64,000 nt of DNA, taken from positions 60,306 through 124,305 of the forward strand of contig CAITPI010000054.1 in the NCBI GenBank assembly GCA_903894295.1, given 5' to 3'. Made by a program: the position numbers and the translations under genes. Source of the DNA: an uncultured Acidimicrobiaceae bacterium (GTDB taxonomy: Bacteria; Actinomycetota; Acidimicrobiia; Acidimicrobiales; RAAP-2). Shown piece after piece: positions 34,250-42,060 of this stretch (the stretch's first letter is position 1; each line of letters begins with the position of its first letter). The notes under the pieces are model-generated. The model saw only the letters and a list, made by a program, of their open reading frames with translations. It made no database searches and had not been told where the DNA came from.

Positions 34250-35983
34250 TCAGGCGGTGGGCTCCATGGTGTCCACGGTGACAGTGTCCCGGCCGGAGCG
34301 CAACAGGGTCCCCGGCAGGGCGCCGGTGGGCTGGCCGTCGATGACGGTGGCCACGCCGTTGACCAGCACCCGGGCCACCCCGGTGGACGAGGCGATCAGG
34401 CGGGGACTGCCACCCGGGAGGTCCTCCACCAGGGTGGCGGGATCGGAGCCGACCGTCTCGGGATCGAAGATGAAGAGGTCGGCACAACGCCCCTCGGCCA
34501 CCAACCCCCGGTCGTGGAGACCGAACAGCTCGGCCGGTGCCTGGGTCATGTAGTGCACGGCCTTCTCCATGGAAACCAGCTTCCGCTTCCGCAGGCAGTC
34601 GCCGAGGAACGAGGTCGGGTAGTTGGAGCCGCACATCCGGTCGAGGTGGGCCCCGGCGTCCGAGCCTCCCACCATGGCCCCGGGATTCTCCCAGACTTCG
34701 GCCCGGGCCACCCACGAGGCGTCGTCACCGTCGGAGGCCTTGGGCCACAGCACGGTCTTCAGCTCGTCGGCGATCACCAGGTCGAGCAGGGCGTCGAATG
34801 GCGCCTTGCCCTGTTCTTCGGCGATCGATCCGACGTCCCGCCAGGAGTAGCCGGCGTTTTCCGGAGCGAAGGTGTCGCCGACGATGTAGTTGGCCCAATG
34901 GGAGAGACGGCGGAACACCCCGGCACTCTCGGCATGGGCAATGTCGTCGAGGTGGGCCCGCACGGCAGGATCCTTCAGTTTCTCGATCCGTTCCGCTTCC
35001 GGGAGACCCATCACGTCACCCCAGCCCGGGATGAGGAAGAGGGCGCAGTGGGTGCGGAAACTCATGTTCATCGGCACCAGCGTCGGCATGGTGAGGGCCA
35101 CGATCCGGCCCCCGGCCTCGGCCGCCTTGACGGAGGCCTCGAGTTGGCGGGTGGTCTTCTCCGGGGTACGGGAATCGACGGTCAGCAGGTTCCAGTTGAG
35201 CGGCCGCCGGGCGGTGGCGGACATCGCCACCATGAGATCGATCTCCTCGTCACTGAAGCTGTCCAGACAACCGTTGGTGATGTACTCGAGCGTCGTGCCG
35301 GGGCGGTCCCGGACGACTTCGCAGAACGCCAGCATCTCCCGGCGGTCGGCGTTTCGGGACGAGATGGGATTGCCGTCGCCATCGGAGTGGGTCCGGGACT
35401 GGGACGACGAAAAGCCGAGTCCGCCCGCTTCGATCGACTCCGCCAGCAGGTCCACCATGGCCGCCAACTCCTCGTCGCTCGCCACCTCGGAGGCCCGCTC
35501 GGCACCCATGACCCAGCGCCGGATGGCGCAGTGACCCACCAGGAATCCGGCGTTCACCCCGAGCCGGCCGTCCAGAGCGTCGAGGTACTCCCCGAAAGAG
35601 GTCCAGTCCCAGGGCAGACCGTCTTCGAGGGCGACCAATGGCATGCCTTCGACCTTGGCCATCATCCGGCGGATGTAGTCGTGGTCCTGGGCCTTGATCG
35701 GGGCCAGCGTGAACCCGCAGTTCCCGCCGATGACCGTCGTCACGCCATGGACGTTCGACGGTGATGCGGTCGGATCCCAGAACAGCTGGGCGTCGTAGTG
35801 GGTGTGGGGATCGATGATTCCGGGCGCCACAACGAGTCCGGTGGCGTCGAACTCCTCGGCGGCCTCTCCGGTGACCTCACCGACGGCCACGATGTGACCA
35901 TCGGTGATGGCGACGTCGGCGAGCCGACCGGGAGCGCCGGTGCCGTCCACGACCAGGCCGTTGCGGATCACAAGGTCGAACAT
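34250..35983 (-). CDS. N-acyl-D-amino-acid deacylase-type amidohydrolase
   Basis: A 577-residue member of the D-aminoacylase branch of the amidohydrolase superfamily. The metal motif is PGIIDPHTHYDAQLFWDP (His60, His62), followed by HGVTTVIGGNCGFTLAP, where the Cys-containing GNCGF is typical of D-aminoacylases, then VGHCAIR. Further down are ADLFIFDPETV and the C-terminal beta-sandwich. ATG 35983 has a GGAAGG site. A 15-bp palindrome shared with another amidohydrolase promoter lies 42 bp upstream. It sits at the head of the minus-strand amidohydrolase-dehydrogenase-cyclase cluster. Many such proteins act on unknown N-acyl compounds or lactams. Confidence 0.87.
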   Translation of the reverse strand: MFDLVIRNGLVVDGTGAPGRLADVAITDGHIVAVGEVTGEAAEEFDATGLVVAPGIIDPHTHYDAQLFWDPTASPSNVHGVTTVIGGNCGFTLAPIKAQDHDYIRRMMAKVEGMPLVALEDGLPWDWTSFGEYLDALDGRLGVNAGFLVGHCAIRRWVMGAERASEVASDEELAAMVDLLAESIEAGGLGFSSSQSRTHSDGDGNPISSRNADRREMLAFCEVVRDRPGTTLEYITNGCLDSFSDEEIDLMVAMSATARRPLNWNLLTVDSRTPEKTTRQLEASVKAAEAGGRIVALTMPTLVPMNMSFRTHCALFLIPGWGDVMGLPEAERIEKLKDPAVRAHLDDIAHAESAGVFRRLSHWANYIVGDTFAPENAGYSWRDVGSIAEEQGKAPFDALLDLVIADELKTVLWPKASDGDDASWVARAEVWENPGAMVGGSDAGAHLDRMCGSNYPTSFLGDCLRKRKLVSMEKAVHYMTQAPAELFGLHDRGLVAEGRCADLFIFDPETVGSDPATLVEDLPGGSPRLIASSTGVARVLVNGVATVIDGQPTGALPGTLLRSGRDTVTVDTMEPTA

Positions 35984-36024
35984 GTACTTCCTTCCCGAAC
36001 CGGCCGGCGAAACCGTTCTCCGAC

Positions 36025-36039
36025 CTGACAGACCGTCAG
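36025..36039. promoter_or_regulatory. Palindromic site CTGACAGACCGTCAG (candidate operator)
   Basis: CTGAC and GTCAG arms around AGACC, 42-56 bp upstream of the D-aminoacylase-type gene. On the complementary strand it differs by one base from the palindrome that overlaps the -35 box of the amidohydrolase gene at 44.5 kb. Both genes encode amidohydrolases, so one regulator may control both. Confidence 0.5.
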
Positions 36040-36097
36040 TTTACGAAGGTTCAGCATATGGCACCGGGCTGCCCCGGGTCTGTCCCCACCCCGGTGG

Positions 36098-36103
36098 TAG
36101 TTT
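36098..36103 (+). promoter_or_regulatory. -10-like element of the mechanosensitive channel gene
   Basis: TAGTTT ends 6 nt before an ATC codon at 36110 that opens the frame of the MscS gene, the same geometry as the leaderless ATG/GTG starts in this window. Confidence 0.25.
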
Positions 36104-36109
36104 CGGCCC

Positions 36110-36964
36110 ATCAGCGTCCACTACTTTCAGGATCATCTGCTGCCGGCCGTCGTCCTTCTCTTCGGCGCCGGTCTGGCCGTTCGTCTGGCCCACTGGGTTG
36201 GCCACCGTCGCCGACGGTGGGTGGACCGCCAGATCCGGGCCCAGATCGAGTCCGGCCTGGTCGCTTCGGAAGCCCTGAAGCGTTCGCGGGCCATCAGCGA
36301 GGCGCTGGAGTGGGTGGCCGTGGCGCTGACCTACTTCATCGTCGGCCTGCTGGTGTTCGACTGGCTGGGCATTCCCCTGACCACGCTGGTGGCCCCGGCC
36401 ACCGTGGTCGGGATCGGTCTTGGTTTTGGCGCTCAGCAGATGGTGGGCGACCTGTTGGCCGGCTTCTTCCTCTTCGCCGAGCACCAGTTCGCCTTCGGGG
36501 ACGTCATCCGGCTGTCCATGCCCGGTCAGAACACGGGGGTCACCGGCACGGTGGAAGAGCTGACCTTGCGGGTGACGAAGATCCGGACCGCCCAGGGCGA
36601 GCTCGTGGTGGTGCCCAACAGCGCCCTGCGCCAGGTCACCAACCTGTCCAAGGATTGGTCCCGGGCGGTGATCGACATCCCGGTGCTCGTGACCGAGGAT
36701 CTGGAGCGGGTGACCGACATCCTGAAGGCGGTGGTGGCCACCATGGATGCCACGCCCGAGTGGCACGACCTGTTGCTCGGACCGCCGGTGGTGGCGGGAG
36801 TGGAGTCGATCGAAGTGGGCTATGTGCAGTTGCGTCTGATCGCCCGCACCCTGCCGGGACGCCAGTTCGAAGTGGCCCGGGAGATCAGGCTGCGCGCTGC
36901 TCTGGCCTTGCGGGAAGCCGGCATCACCTCACCGAGCATCGCTGACGGGGTGAGCCCGACATGA
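36110..36964 (+). CDS. MscS-family mechanosensitive ion channel
   Basis: Small-conductance mechanosensitive channel that releases solutes on osmotic downshock. Residues after GTG 36221 include a membrane helix, the pore helix TM3 (TTLVAPATVVGIGLGFGAQQMVGDLLAGF) and the beta domain FAFGDVIRLSMP with VVVPNSALRQVTNLSK. Upstream of the GTG, the same frame encodes another clear membrane helix (LLPAVVLLFGAGLAVRLAHWVG) and a basic linker, but contains no ATG, GTG or TTG back to a TAG at 36098-36100. The coordinates assume a rare ATC start; the shortest conventional form starts at 36221 (247 residues). The overall fold and assignment are secure, the start is not. Confidence 0.8.
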   Translation: MSVHYFQDHLLPAVVLLFGAGLAVRLAHWVGHRRRRWVDRQIRAQIESGLVASEALKRSRAISEALEWVAVALTYFIVGLLVFDWLGIPLTTLVAPATVVGIGLGFGAQQMVGDLLAGFFLFAEHQFAFGDVIRLSMPGQNTGVTGTVEELTLRVTKIRTAQGELVVVPNSALRQVTNLSKDWSRAVIDIPVLVTEDLERVTDILKAVVATMDATPEWHDLLLGPPVVAGVESIEVGYVQLRLIARTLPGRQFEVAREIRLRAALALREAGITSPSIADGVSPT

Positions 36965-36997
36965 CCGGCGGTCAGGTTCCGGACCCGGAGGCCGGCC

Positions 36998-37507
36998 ATG
37001 GGTGAGTATTTCGGGCTGGCCGATGGCGACGACGGTCCGGGCGACGACACCGACGAGGTGCCCGAGACCTCCTTCCCGGTCCGGGCCACCGCCGAGGTGA
37101 TGCACAGTCCCCTGGTGGGCTTCTTCTCGGCTCCATTGCACCGGAGGATTCCCGTGCGGCGCTCCACCGTGGTGCTGCTCGTCGGTTTCCTCGGGTTTGG
37201 TTCGTTGCTCTACCTTCATCCACCCCGCACCTCCACCACCCCGTCAACTCCGCCCACGACCGACAATCCCATCTCGGTCATCACCGGAACGCCGGGGTCG
37301 ACCACGACCCGGCCGGTCGTTACGCCGACCACCGGTGAAGGTTCACCGCCTTCCACCTCGGTGCACCGGTCGACCACCACAACGTCCCACCCCTCGACCA
37401 CCACCACGGGCACCCCGTCGTCCACCACCACGACGACGTCGGCCGGAAAGGCCCCGGCCACCACGACCACCACAGTGGGCGTGACCACCACCACGACGAC
37501 GCCCTGA
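36998..37507 (+). CDS. Single-helix membrane protein with Thr-rich tail
   Basis: A 169-residue protein of unknown function. An acidic N-terminus (GLADGDDGPGDDTDEVPET) precedes one membrane helix near residues 57-72 (STVVLLVGFLGFGSLLYL). About 95 residues of Thr/Ser/Pro-rich sequence follow, including runs of up to six Thr. Such tails are often extracellular stalks that may be O-mannosylated in actinobacteria. ATG 36998 has CGGAGG 7 nt upstream. It lies between the channel and the sulfatase genes and may be cotranscribed with the channel. No domain is recognisable. Confidence 0.6.
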   Translation: MGEYFGLADGDDGPGDDTDEVPETSFPVRATAEVMHSPLVGFFSAPLHRRIPVRRSTVVLLVGFLGFGSLLYLHPPRTSTTPSTPPTTDNPISVITGTPGSTTTRPVVTPTTGEGSPPSTSVHRSTTTTSHPSTTTTGTPSSTTTTTSAGKAPATTTTTVGVTTTTTTP

Positions 37508-37552
37508 GCCCGGTGGCCGAGGTCCCGGCCCACCCTCTCCGGCGGGCGACGA

Positions 37553-37570
37553 TCCGAACATATGATCGGA
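37553..37570. promoter_or_regulatory. Promoter and near-perfect palindrome of the sulfatase gene
   Basis: TATGAT (37561-37566) is a consensus-like -10 box ending 6 nt before the ATG at 37573, so the mRNA is probably leaderless. It is embedded in the 18-bp palindrome TCCGAACATATGATCGGA, which has a single mismatched pair. A repressor bound there would block the promoter directly. Confidence 0.5.
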
Positions 37571-37572
37571 CC

Positions 37573-39942
37573 ATGGCCAAGCCCCTCGTGACCTACCCCA
37601 TCGGCACCGAGTTTCCCGGAACCATCGGGCGGACCCTGGAGACCTCGTCGCCGGCGTGGCCGGCCCGGCCCCAGGCCAAGGAAGGTTCGCCCAACATCGT
37701 GGTCATCGTCCTGGACGACGTCGGCTACGGCCAGCTGTCGGCCTTCGGTGGGCTGTGCGAGACGCCGAACCTCGACCGTCTGGCCCACGGTGGCCTGCGG
37801 TTTTCCAACTTCCACACCACCGCGCTCTGTTCGCCGACCCGGGCCTGCCTGCTCACGGGCCGCAACCACCACACCGTCGGTCTGGCCGCCATCACCGAAC
37901 TCTCGCTCGGCTTTCCGGCCCACAACGCCACCATGGGTTTCGAGCACGGCATGCTGCCCGAGATCCTGGTCGAGCATGGCTACAACACCTTCTGCGTCGG
38001 AAAGTGGCACCTGACCCCGCCGGAGGACACGACGCCCGCCGGCCCCTTTGACCGCTGGCCGCTCGGTCGGGGCTTCGAGCGCTACTACGGGTTCCTCGGC
38101 GGCGATACGGACCAGTACCACCCGGACCTCACCTACGACAACCACTCGGTCCGTCCGGCCAAGACCCCGGCCGAGGGCTACCACCTGAACGCCGACCTCG
38201 CCGACCATGCCATCGAGTTCATCCAGGACGCCCACACCTCGGCGCCGGACAAGCCATTCCTGCTCTGGTATGCAACCGGGGCCGGCCATGCGCCCCACCA
38301 GGTGGAACCCGAGTGGGTGGAGCCCTTTGTTGGCCGCTTCGATGCCGGTTGGGACGAGTACCGCAAGGTGGTCTTCGCCCGTCAGATGGAGCTCGGTCTG
38401 ATGCCGGCCGGCACCGAGCTGTCGGAGCGGGATCCCGACGTCGAGCCATGGGACGAACTGAGTGACGAGGCCCGCCGGGTCTACGCCCGCCAGATGGAGG
38501 TCTACGCCGGGTTTCTGGCCCAGACCGACCACCACATCGGCCGGGTGATCGACTTCATCGAGCGCATCGGCGAACTCGACAACACCATCGTCATCTGCGT
38601 CTCGGACAACGGCGCCAGCGCCGAAGGCGGGGAGCACGGCACCCGCAACGAGGCCCTGTTCTTCAACCTGATCTCCGAACGGATGGAGGACAACCTCGAA
38701 GTCATCGACATCTGGGGCAGTGAGGACACCTTCAACCACTACTCCTGGGGATGGACCTGGGCCGGTGACACGCCGTTCCGCCGGTGGAAGCGCGAGACCT
38801 ACCGGGGTGGCGTGACCGACCCCTGCATCGTCTTCTGGCCCGAGGGTACCGCCGACACCGACCAGGTGCGGACCCAGTATCTGCATGCGGTGGACGTCCT
38901 GCCTACCCTGCTCGACGTGCTCGGCATCGAGCCACCGGCCCAGTTGAAAGGGGTGGCCCAGTCGTCCATCCAGGGGGTCAGCTTCGCCGAAGCCCTGCGC
39001 AATCCTGACGCCCCGGATCGCCACCACACCCAGTACTTCGAGATGTTCGGCCACCGCTCCATCTACCACGAAGGGTGGAAGGCCGTCTGTCCCTATCCCG
39101 GTCCGTCGATGGCCGAGGGCGTGGAACGGGGCCACCCGTTCGGCACCGCCATCACCGAGGCCATCCTCGACGACCTCGAGGCCAACGACTGGGAGCTCTA
39201 CGACCTGACCACCGATCCGGCCGAGTGTCACAACGTGGCCGGTGCGCATCCCGAAAAGCTGGCCGAACTGCGCGAGCTGTGGTGGCGGGAGGCCGAACGG
39301 TGTGGCGCCCTGCCCATCTCGGCCGGCGGAATCGACCGGCTGCTGGAGAAGCGGCCGACCGCCGGCACCCCGCGCAAGGTCTATGAACTTTTTCCGGGTG
39401 GATCACCCATCGCCTTTGCCGCCGCGCCTCGCCTCACCAACCGGGCCCACTCGATCACCGCCTTCGTCGACATTCCCGACGGGGGAGCGGAGGGCGTGCT
39501 GCTGTCGCTTGGCAACCGCCACGGTGGCATGGCGCTCTACGTCCTCGACGACCGGCTTCGCTTCGTCCACAACTATCTCTCGCTCGACCGGTTCACGGTC
39601 GTCGCCGAGGCGCCGGTGCCCCGCGGGGTGCACGAACTTCGGATGGAGTTCGCTCCGACCGGGCCGGCCCGGATCCTCGAGGGCTACGGCACCCCGGCCG
39701 AGGTCCGACTGTTCCACGATGGCGAACAGGTGGGTTTCGGGGCGCTGCCCCACTCGGTACCGGTGACCTTCGGAACGACCGGGATGAGCTGTGGGGAGGC
39801 CTTTTACGACTCGGTGGACCCCTCGGCCTACGAGGCGCCGTTTGCCTTCGGTGGCGGACTCGACCGGGTGGTCATCGACATCACCGGAGAACTCCTGGTC
39901 AACCCCGAGGCGGAAATGACCCGGATGATGTCCCAGCAGTGA
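37573..39942 (+). CDS. Arylsulfatase (sulfatase family, formylglycine Cys)
   Basis: Hydrolyses sulfate esters. The 789-residue protein starts the fold with PNIVVIVLDDVGYGQL (metal-binding Asp48, Asp49). The maturation motif is Cys86-S-P-T-Arg90 followed by ACLLTGR, so the Cys can be converted to formylglycine by a sulfatase-modifying enzyme, which is not in the window. CVGKWHLTPP and ICVSDNGASAEGG (metal Asp-Asn) follow. A C-terminal beta-rich extension of about 170 residues contains LSLGNRHGGMALYVLDDRL. No signal peptide is visible, suggesting cytosolic action or Tat-independent location. Substrates could include steryl sulfates, given the steroid genes nearby (inference). Confidence 0.92.
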   Translation: MAKPLVTYPIGTEFPGTIGRTLETSSPAWPARPQAKEGSPNIVVIVLDDVGYGQLSAFGGLCETPNLDRLAHGGLRFSNFHTTALCSPTRACLLTGRNHHTVGLAAITELSLGFPAHNATMGFEHGMLPEILVEHGYNTFCVGKWHLTPPEDTTPAGPFDRWPLGRGFERYYGFLGGDTDQYHPDLTYDNHSVRPAKTPAEGYHLNADLADHAIEFIQDAHTSAPDKPFLLWYATGAGHAPHQVEPEWVEPFVGRFDAGWDEYRKVVFARQMELGLMPAGTELSERDPDVEPWDELSDEARRVYARQMEVYAGFLAQTDHHIGRVIDFIERIGELDNTIVICVSDNGASAEGGEHGTRNEALFFNLISERMEDNLEVIDIWGSEDTFNHYSWGWTWAGDTPFRRWKRETYRGGVTDPCIVFWPEGTADTDQVRTQYLHAVDVLPTLLDVLGIEPPAQLKGVAQSSIQGVSFAEALRNPDAPDRHHTQYFEMFGHRSIYHEGWKAVCPYPGPSMAEGVERGHPFGTAITEAILDDLEANDWELYDLTTDPAECHNVAGAHPEKLAELRELWWREAERCGALPISAGGIDRLLEKRPTAGTPRKVYELFPGGSPIAFAAAPRLTNRAHSITAFVDIPDGGAEGVLLSLGNRHGGMALYVLDDRLRFVHNYLSLDRFTVVAEAPVPRGVHELRMEFAPTGPARILEGYGTPAEVRLFHDGEQVGFGALPHSVPVTFGTTGMSCGEAFYDSVDPSAYEAPFAFGGGLDRVVIDITGELLVNPEAEMTRMMSQQ

Positions 39943-40029
39943 TCATGTCCCAGCAGTAGGAGGCCGACCTGGGGGCCGGGAACGGAACGCTCCCACTCCG
40001 GACAAGGCCGGGCGCTCCCGGTGACTTCG

Positions 40030-40044
40030 GCCCCGAGGTGGGGC
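40030..40044. terminator. Hairpin between converging genes
   Basis: GCCCC (40030-40034) pairs with GGGGC (40040-40044) with a 5-nt loop, in the 116-bp gap between the sulfatase gene and the LLM oxidoreductase gene. No T-run is seen. Confidence 0.3.
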
Positions 40045-40058
40045 GTCGGGGGAACTGT

Positions 40059-41039
40059 TCAGTCGTCCACGAGCGGGGCCACCTCGGCCCCGAACCGGGT
40101 GATCTGGTCGCACAACTCGTCGGCCGAGCGGCTGGGGAATCGGACCTGGATCTGGCCGACCCCGGCCTCCTTGAAGGTCCTTAGGTAGCCGGCGAGCTCG
40201 TCGGGAGTTCCCACCCGGGTCCCGGCCGGCAGGTCGAAGCCGGCCGGGGCGTCACCGACCCAGAGGAATTCGGTCAGTCCACCGATGTCGAGCGGTGCGC
40301 CCTCGCGGTACTCGTCGCGGAACCGGCGCAACTGGGCCAGGAGTTCGGTGTTGGGCCCGAGTGACTGGGGCAGCCAGCCGTCGGCGTAGCGGGCGGTGCG
40401 CCTGAGGGCGGCCGGCGAGGAACCCCCCGTCCAGATCGGGGGCCGGGGCAACTGGACCGGCCGGGGTTTGAGGCCGAGGCCCGAGGCTTCCCACCGGGGA
40501 CCGGTGAGGTTCGGGAACTCGTGGACAAGACCGAGGGCGAGCGCCACCATGGCCTCGTCGGTGGCGGTACCCCGGTGCTCGAACTCCGGCCCCATCTGGT
40601 CGAACTCCTCGTTGACGTGCCCGGCCCCGACGCCACAGATCACCCGTCCCCCGGAGAGGACGTCAACGGTGGCGAACTCCTTGGCCGCCCGCAGCGGATG
40701 GCGCAGGGCCAGCACGTAGATGTGGGAGAGCAACCGGATGGACGAGGTCACACCGGCCAGGTAGCCGAGCGTGGCGATGGTGTCATACCAGACCGTACTC
40801 ATGGCGCCGGCGAGGCGTTCCGGGATGAAGGTGTGGTCGCACACGCCGACGTAGAAGAAGCCGGCCGCCTCACACGCCTGGGCGATGGTGGCCAACTCGT
40901 CCGGTCCGGCGTCGGCCTCCCAGGCCTGGGCGTAGATCGTCGACTGGGACTGGATGGGCAGCTGGATGCCGTACACGGTGCGCCCGGCGGGCAGGACCGT
41001 CACGACGTCGTCGGGCACGGGAAACGGGGTGACAGCCAT
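40059..41039 (-). CDS. LLM-class (probable F420-dependent) oxidoreductase
   Basis: A 326-residue luciferase-like TIM-barrel flavin/F420 enzyme. The N-terminal part has FFYVGVCDHTFIP, followed by a central stretch with TSSIRLLSHIYVLALRHPLRAAKEFATVDVLSGGR and GVGAGHVNEEFDQMG, and the C-terminal ALRRTARYADGWLPQSLG and GTPDELAGYL. These are the hallmarks of actinobacterial F420-dependent LLM oxidoreductases. A hydride transfer to a ketone, alcohol or enone is expected. A TAGGCT hexamer lies 6 nt upstream of the ATG inside the 3' end of the upstream ACAD gene (4-nt gap), so it may also have its own leaderless promoter. Confidence 0.87.
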   Translation of the reverse strand: MAVTPFPVPDDVVTVLPAGRTVYGIQLPIQSQSTIYAQAWEADAGPDELATIAQACEAAGFFYVGVCDHTFIPERLAGAMSTVWYDTIATLGYLAGVTSSIRLLSHIYVLALRHPLRAAKEFATVDVLSGGRVICGVGAGHVNEEFDQMGPEFEHRGTATDEAMVALALGLVHEFPNLTGPRWEASGLGLKPRPVQLPRPPIWTGGSSPAALRRTARYADGWLPQSLGPNTELLAQLRRFRDEYREGAPLDIGGLTEFLWVGDAPAGFDLPAGTRVGTPDELAGYLRTFKEAGVGQIQVRFPSRSADELCDQITRFGAEVAPLVDD

Positions 41040-41043
41040 GGGT

Positions 41044-42060
41044 TCAGCCTACGTCGGTCGGCCCGCCGAGACCGTCGGCCAGGGCATCGGCGATCATCTC
41101 CGCCAACCGGTCGGCGGTTCCGAACTGGGTGGCGTGCAGGCGGGCCCGCTTGTAGGCGAGGTGGACCGGCACTTCCCAGGTGAATCCCATCCCGCCGTGG
41201 ACCTGGATGGCCGAGCGGCCGTTGGTGATGGCCGCTTCGTCGGCCACGATCTTGGCTCCCGCCGCCACCACGTCGGGGGCGCCCACATCGGGCTGGTCGA
41301 TGGTGACCCCGGCGGCCTGCACGCCGACCCGGGCCAGTTCGACCCGGGTGGTCATGTCGGCACAGAGATGCTTGACGGCCTGGAAGCTGCCAATCGGCCG
41401 TCCGAACTGCTGGCGTTCCTTGGCGTAGGCGACGGACAGGTCGGTGAGCCAGGCGGCCAGCCCCACCTGGAGGGCGGCGGTGAGTACCCGTCCGTCCCGA
41501 CGCCACCAGGCCACGATCTCGGGCCCGGCGACGGGCTCACCTTCGGGCAGGGACGACACCGACCAGACCGGGGTGAGCGGATCCATGGGGCGTCGTGACG
41601 GCCGGGCCGACAGGGTGGCCGGATCGAGTTGCTCGATACCCCGGTCGGACAGGACCAACAGGACATCGAGGTCGGCCAGATGTTCGATGAAGACCGGAAG
41701 GACGTTGGCCGACGGGCCGGAAGGTCGTTCGACCATCCCGACGACGACCGAACCGTCTTCCGCCCCATCCACCAGACCCGCCGCCAGGTGGGTGGCGACC
41801 AGCGGTCCCGGCACCAGTGAGCGTCCGAGCTCTTCGAAGACCAGGGTGGCTTCGGCCAGACCCAGGCCGACCCCGCCCGCTTCTTCGGCCAGACAGAGCG
41901 AAAAGACGCCCGCCTCGGCCAGCTGGGTCCAGCCGTCCCGGTCGATGACCTTCTCCTGGTTCTCCCGGGTCCGCAGTTGGTCCAGCGGGAACGCTCCGGC
42001 CAGCAGCCGCCGGATGCCCTCGGCCAGTTCACCCTGGATACCGGTCGGTTCGAAGTCCAT
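41044..42060 (-). CDS. Acyl-CoA dehydrogenase, small-subunit type
   Basis: A 338-residue acyl-CoA dehydrogenase homologue that is shorter than usual. It begins FEPTGIQGELAEGIRRLL, has ALQVGLAAWLTDLSVAYAKERQQFGRPIGSFQAVKHLCADM in the C-terminal helical domain and ends with VHGGMGFTWEVPVHLAYKRARL. The central beta domain is reduced, as in the partner subunits of steroid-type alpha2beta2 enzymes such as mycobacterial FadE27. The start codon overlaps the stop of the upstream 404-residue dehydrogenase (TGATG), so the two are translationally coupled and likely form a heterotetramer. Confidence 0.88.
   Translation of the reverse strand: MDFEPTGIQGELAEGIRRLLAGAFPLDQLRTRENQEKVIDRDGWTQLAEAGVFSLCLAEEAGGVGLGLAEATLVFEELGRSLVPGPLVATHLAAGLVDGAEDGSVVVGMVERPSGPSANVLPVFIEHLADLDVLLVLSDRGIEQLDPATLSARPSRRPMDPLTPVWSVSSLPEGEPVAGPEIVAWWRRDGRVLTAALQVGLAAWLTDLSVAYAKERQQFGRPIGSFQAVKHLCADMTTRVELARVGVQAAGVTIDQPDVGAPDVVAAGAKIVADEAAITNGRSAIQVHGGMGFTWEVPVHLAYKRARLHATQFGTADRLAEMIADALADGLGGPTDVG

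Noticed and set aside
33419..35764. A 781-codon plus-strand open frame across the dehydrogenase and amidohydrolase genes
   Set aside because: The minus-strand genes contain all catalytic motifs; the plus frame is Gly/Arg/His-rich without domains.
37221..37503. CCACC/ACGAC-rich stretch that could be taken for a DNA repeat array
   Set aside because: It is the irregular codon pattern of a Thr/Ser/Pro-rich protein tail, with no constant unit or spacer, so it is neither a CRISPR array nor a structured repeat.
37216..39249. A 677-codon minus-strand frame opposite the sulfatase and the Thr-rich protein
   Set aside because: Val/Gly-rich antisense of Thr codons and of the sulfatase; no family features.
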